From Ambrosia x helenae (Eukaryota > Streptophyta > Magnoliopsida > Asterales > Asteraceae), in assembly GCA_030844895.1 (NCBI GenBank), contig JAUTDX010007081.1:434001-498000 (forward strand): a stretch of DNA of 64,000 nucleotides, in the 5' to 3' direction. Within the stretch, counting starts at the first letter, position 1, and every line of letters starts with the position of its first letter. The position numbers were made by a program, and so were the translations under genes. The notes under the pieces were generated by a model that ran no database searches, was not told where the DNA came from, and worked only from the letters and a program-made list of their open reading frames with translations. This document shows positions 60,111 to 64,000 of this stretch, piece after piece.

Positions 60111-63100
60111 AGGAAATTTCGTCCCCGAAATTTGAGTGATCTTGTCCTTTACTTCCTTAATCTATAAGGATGTTACAATTTAGAACCAAGATACTTGTCA
60201 ACGAGACATTTCTAGAGTCTCAAATTGATACAATATTCCTCTCGTTTAATATTCGGTTTCAATTACAATGATGGATTCTATTTAGTTCTCAGGAGATAGA
60301 TACGGAAGTCCCATCATTATAATGACTTGAATAGGATCCGAGCTACTACCTCCCTTATTCGAACGTTAGAATTTTATCATCATTGTAATTCCGATTTTTA
60401 AAGAGTAGGAATATTTTCTGGTAATTCTCTGATTATTAAACGTATCTTTTCCGATTTTTAAGGGTACCGGAAAAGACTAATTCACAGATGATTGAGATTT
60501 CTCTTAAATCATCTATAATAATCTTACTGACTATTTCATTGATGATTAACTGCATTGTATCCATTACATATTATTTGACTTTTCTCATTGTATTATCGTG
60601 AAAGAGGTCTTTCACAATTCTACAGTCAATATATGTAACTTTATCTTTATAATCTCGGAATCTACTGGTAACAGTCGTTGTTACGATTCTTTGACTTAAG
60701 ATTTTTATAGCAATGCGTCAATTGTTCTTTCTCAAAAACATGATTATCACTCGGGATTTCTATACTTACTACATTAATTATTTCTATAAAATTCTTTCTT
60801 ATTTCTAATTTGGGATTTGTTGACATTCTTGATTAAATATTCTATATTTTCTTTTTATATAAAATATTCTTATAAATTCTAGTCGTTCTTCTTACGACTT
60901 ATATTCTTTTCTGTTAATTTCTTTCTATATATATATTTATTAAATTCTGTTGGTATATCGGATGCCTTCTGATAATAATTGGCATTTCGCTTGCCTTCTT
61001 GTGTTATCTGGCATTTCCAATGCCTTATTTATTATTATCCAGACATATCGGATGTCTGTTCATATTATAATTCTTTTTCATTTCTTGGTTTATATTCTCT
61101 TATCTCCAAGCGAATACTGATAATTATTTATAGTAGACACTATAAATATATCATTTCTATAATACACATTTGCTTGGAATAATTCTTTCTTATAAATTCT
61201 ATTAAATTCTATATTATTGATGTCTGGAAACACGTTCCGATAGACTTATATATAGGCAATATATCATATCTTCTTAATCCAACTTATTATAAGCAAGGCT
61301 TATTTCGTCGAAATATTCATATAGATAATTCTTGCCCAAACAGTGATTTCTTAATTTATTTCTCACGGCCTTTAATTCGGGACAGGAGATTCGTCATTCC
61401 TTGGCCGGAGAGTTTCACTGGAAAAATGAGCATAATTCCTATTCATTTTTCGTTTTCTCGTCGATCATACCTTGCGAATCTCTACGCGATTCCGCTTGGT
61501 ATTTAATCATTTCTTAATATATTTGATAATTTGGTGGATTCTACCGTTCCGGTTCGTGAATCCATATAAGTTCATATTCGTTATCTTTTAAGGGTTTAAC
61601 AAATCTTTCGTCACCTCTTATTTATAAATTTCGACTTGGTAATACTTAACCGTTTTACCAATTTGTTCGTATTATCACTCTCGCGAGTTCTTATACAGAA
61701 GTGACTGAGAAGATTCTTTCATAGTGTCAATATTCTCGCAAAGAATTCCTGTGACTTGGCGGCAAATGTCCGGATATACCTTCTGTAAGGGTCCAGATAT
61801 CATTTGTCCCGGAAATTGCACAGGGAATATACACTATTTTTGGTTGGCAATCAAAATCAATAAACTGATTCATAGAATTTAACCAATCGATGGTTTATAT
61901 TCTGCAAATATATTCATAGTCGTATTCCGCGAAGGAATTTCAACTATATTGCCAATGCTTTGGTCGTATTTTTCAAATACGATACGCTGATAATTCAGAT
62001 TTATATTTCTTTTAGTTCCTTTTTAATATGTTCGTGACCCAAACATATTATGATCTCGATAAATTCCTACTCGAATGTTCCTGTGCCTGTGGCATTCATA
62101 ATTATGTTGCAATCATAATTATTATTCCACCTCACCTAACATTCCAGTATTTGTTTATTTTAATCGCAATAGGTATGTGTCCCTTACATATTATTCTGAT
62201 ATTCTGTTCTTTATTTTCTCTTAGATTCAAAATTATATATTCTGGAAAGAAACATATTGATATGAGTCTAACGAAGTAGACTGTCAATCGTTCAAGAATT
62301 TGTTCGTGTCAAAGGATATTCAATATAACAATCCAATCTTGTTTAATATCCTTGACTTATTCGAGTCGTATGATCAAGATGGTTGTTTTATTTCTGTATA
62401 ATCGAGCGAATAGGAATTCGATTTCTTCCGATAATTTCAAATTATTTTTGTCGCGTGAATCCGAAATAACAATATTTCCGTTCGAAATATTATTTAGTTC
62501 AAAAAGAATCGAGAATAACGTATACCTGAGATTTCTATATATATACAAAGATTGACTTAAATTATGAACCGTAATATATAATACTTATCGTTCATATCGA
62601 AATAAATATCAACGAAATTATACAATCGAATATAATTATAAAATTGTGTCAAAGATACTTTTTAACTTATATATGGATATAGATTCGATTAAAGGTTTTC
62701 ACAAAAAGGACACCAAAGGTGGAGTTTAATACTTTTTGGTAAAATAATGCGGTCGTGGTTCTTTTTGTATAACAACTTTTAAAAATAACTTATAATAACA
62801 ATACCGATTCGCGTTTCGTAATAATATTCGTTTTCAAAAATGATACAACTATAAAGTGAAATGGGTTCGAGCAAATAATATGGCCGTAGTATATAAAAAC
62901 TTTTTAGGGAAATTTTATAATAATAATACTGTTTTGAGTTTCGTAATGATATTTATTTTCTTGAAAATAATAACTATTTGAAAAGAGTTACGGTAAAAGT
63001 TTTTCATAATATCGGAATTCTTTAAAATTTTTAATAAACACATTTCTTATTTTAGATTGATAAAATAAATAGATTTCTTCAAAATATTAAGATCAAAATT

Positions 63101-64000
63101 TTAGGGTTAAACGGATAAATTTGGATAAAACCTGAGATAGATTCTGGGGTTTTTCAAAAATTATTGATACTTAATTTGCTAAAAATATTAACGGATTTTC
63201 TTTAATCTTTTGAATAAATCGCGATTTGAAAATTGGGGTATATATTTTTTCAAAAATCAAAATACTGGTTTGGTATAAAAATAATAATGACTAGTATAAA
63301 ATTAATAAACTTCATAATTATACCAAAAAGATTTAAGACATTTTAAATAATCGCGGAATATATTTAATTTTAAATAATCGAAGAAAATTCTTTAAAAACA
63401 CGATATTTATATGTTTCTAGTATATCAAACTTTATAAAAATTTTCGGAATTTACGGGGTAAAATAATATTTCTGGAAACTCGAGCATAGGAATGTTCAAG
63501 TTGTAGTATAATAATTATGTTCTGTTTATCGTAATAACCGTGAGGTTAACGTTCTGAATGATTACTGAGACTGGAATAATTCAATAAACTTATACGAAGT
63601 TTTCTTGAATTAAGATGAACAGTTTATGTTTTATGATCTATATATTTTTCTATATACACATATATATACTTTTTATAACTTCGTCATTTTATATCAAGAT
63701 TCATTTTCTGATTTCTATTAATTTATCTGGTTTCTGTTCTATATATATTCTCATTTCTTATAGCCTTAATATCCTGTAAGATTTCCCAGAAATTAAATGT
63801 GCATATAAATTCACAACTGTGTACAGAATTGTCAATTTATCCCACATAATCATTCTAGTAATATCCTGTGGTGGATTTGTTCTGATTTCTAGTATACGGT
63901 TATGGTTCTCACCAACTTTATAATAATTGACATTTAGGTACCCAAAAATTTATTCACCTATTATTTTCTTTACTAATCCTGATATCCTAAATACTTCTAA
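60111..64000 (-). other. Internal region of second LTR element, coding-free in the window
   Basis: Nearly 3.9 kb of very AT-rich sequence with no ORF above 83 codons on either strand and no retroelement domain that I recognise. In an autonomous Tekay element, integrase and RNase H would be expected here, read on the minus strand. The 5' LTR and primer site lie beyond the right edge. Repeated words such as TATATCGGATG and GGCATTTC occur near 60950-61060. Confidence 0.6.

Overview
This window is nuclear DNA from a flowering plant, most likely a eudicot. Its few host genes have many introns, their products match plant organelle proteins, and most of the sequence is nested transposable elements. 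The mix of elements (a SIRE/Maximus-like Ty1/copia element with a third ORF, Tekay-like Ty3 elements whose coding tail abuts the polypurine tract, Helitrons with CG-rich terminal hairpins ending CTAG) is typical of Asteraceae. That family assignment is inference; nothing here fixes the species.

Host genes. (1) 589-4710, minus strand: a seven-exon mitochondrial RecA (RECA3-like) gene, whose second exon appears to carry one extra base in a T6 run. (2) 38150-44083, plus strand: a plastid fatty-acid exporter of the FAX1 type, with its introns filled by MITEs and a solo-LTR-like insertion. (3) 45815-46243, minus strand: a small conserved plant protein of unknown function. A BRCT-domain gene fragment (5747-6145) and three exon-like segments of an unrecognised gene ahead of a Helitron end (32402-32960) are broken pieces.

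Mobile elements, left to right. A 442-bp MITE (3925-4366) lies in RECA3 intron 1. A 741-bp foldback element (6301-7041) follows, then a 266-bp direct repeat pair (7175-7876). A very young non-autonomous LTR element (8114-16179) has 3.15-kb LTRs that appear to differ by one base, and lies upstream of a Helitron 3' end (18384). A complete 11.5-kb Ty1/copia element (20089-31627) has damaged gag-pol but an intact 1158-codon third ORF. Next come more Helitron ends, one of them duplicated in tandem (36271-36590), and SINE-like repeats. Around and after FAX1 lie a Tourist-type MITE, two members of one Mutator-type MITE family with 9-bp target duplications (44587-44865 and 49994-51274), a dead PIF/Harbinger transposase (46846-48163), and a separate Harbinger Myb/SANT ORF (49161-49568). 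The right end is a Ty3 element (52345-57639) broken in its gag by a second non-autonomous LTR element (57640 to beyond 64000).

The genes do not form a pathway; RECA3 and FAX1 are independent housekeeping genes of mitochondria and plastids. The most unusual features are the copia element with its uninterrupted third ORF and a dense array of one 9-bp motif, the two coding-free LTR elements that keep only the last codons of a polyprotein, and the tandemly duplicated Helitron terminus.
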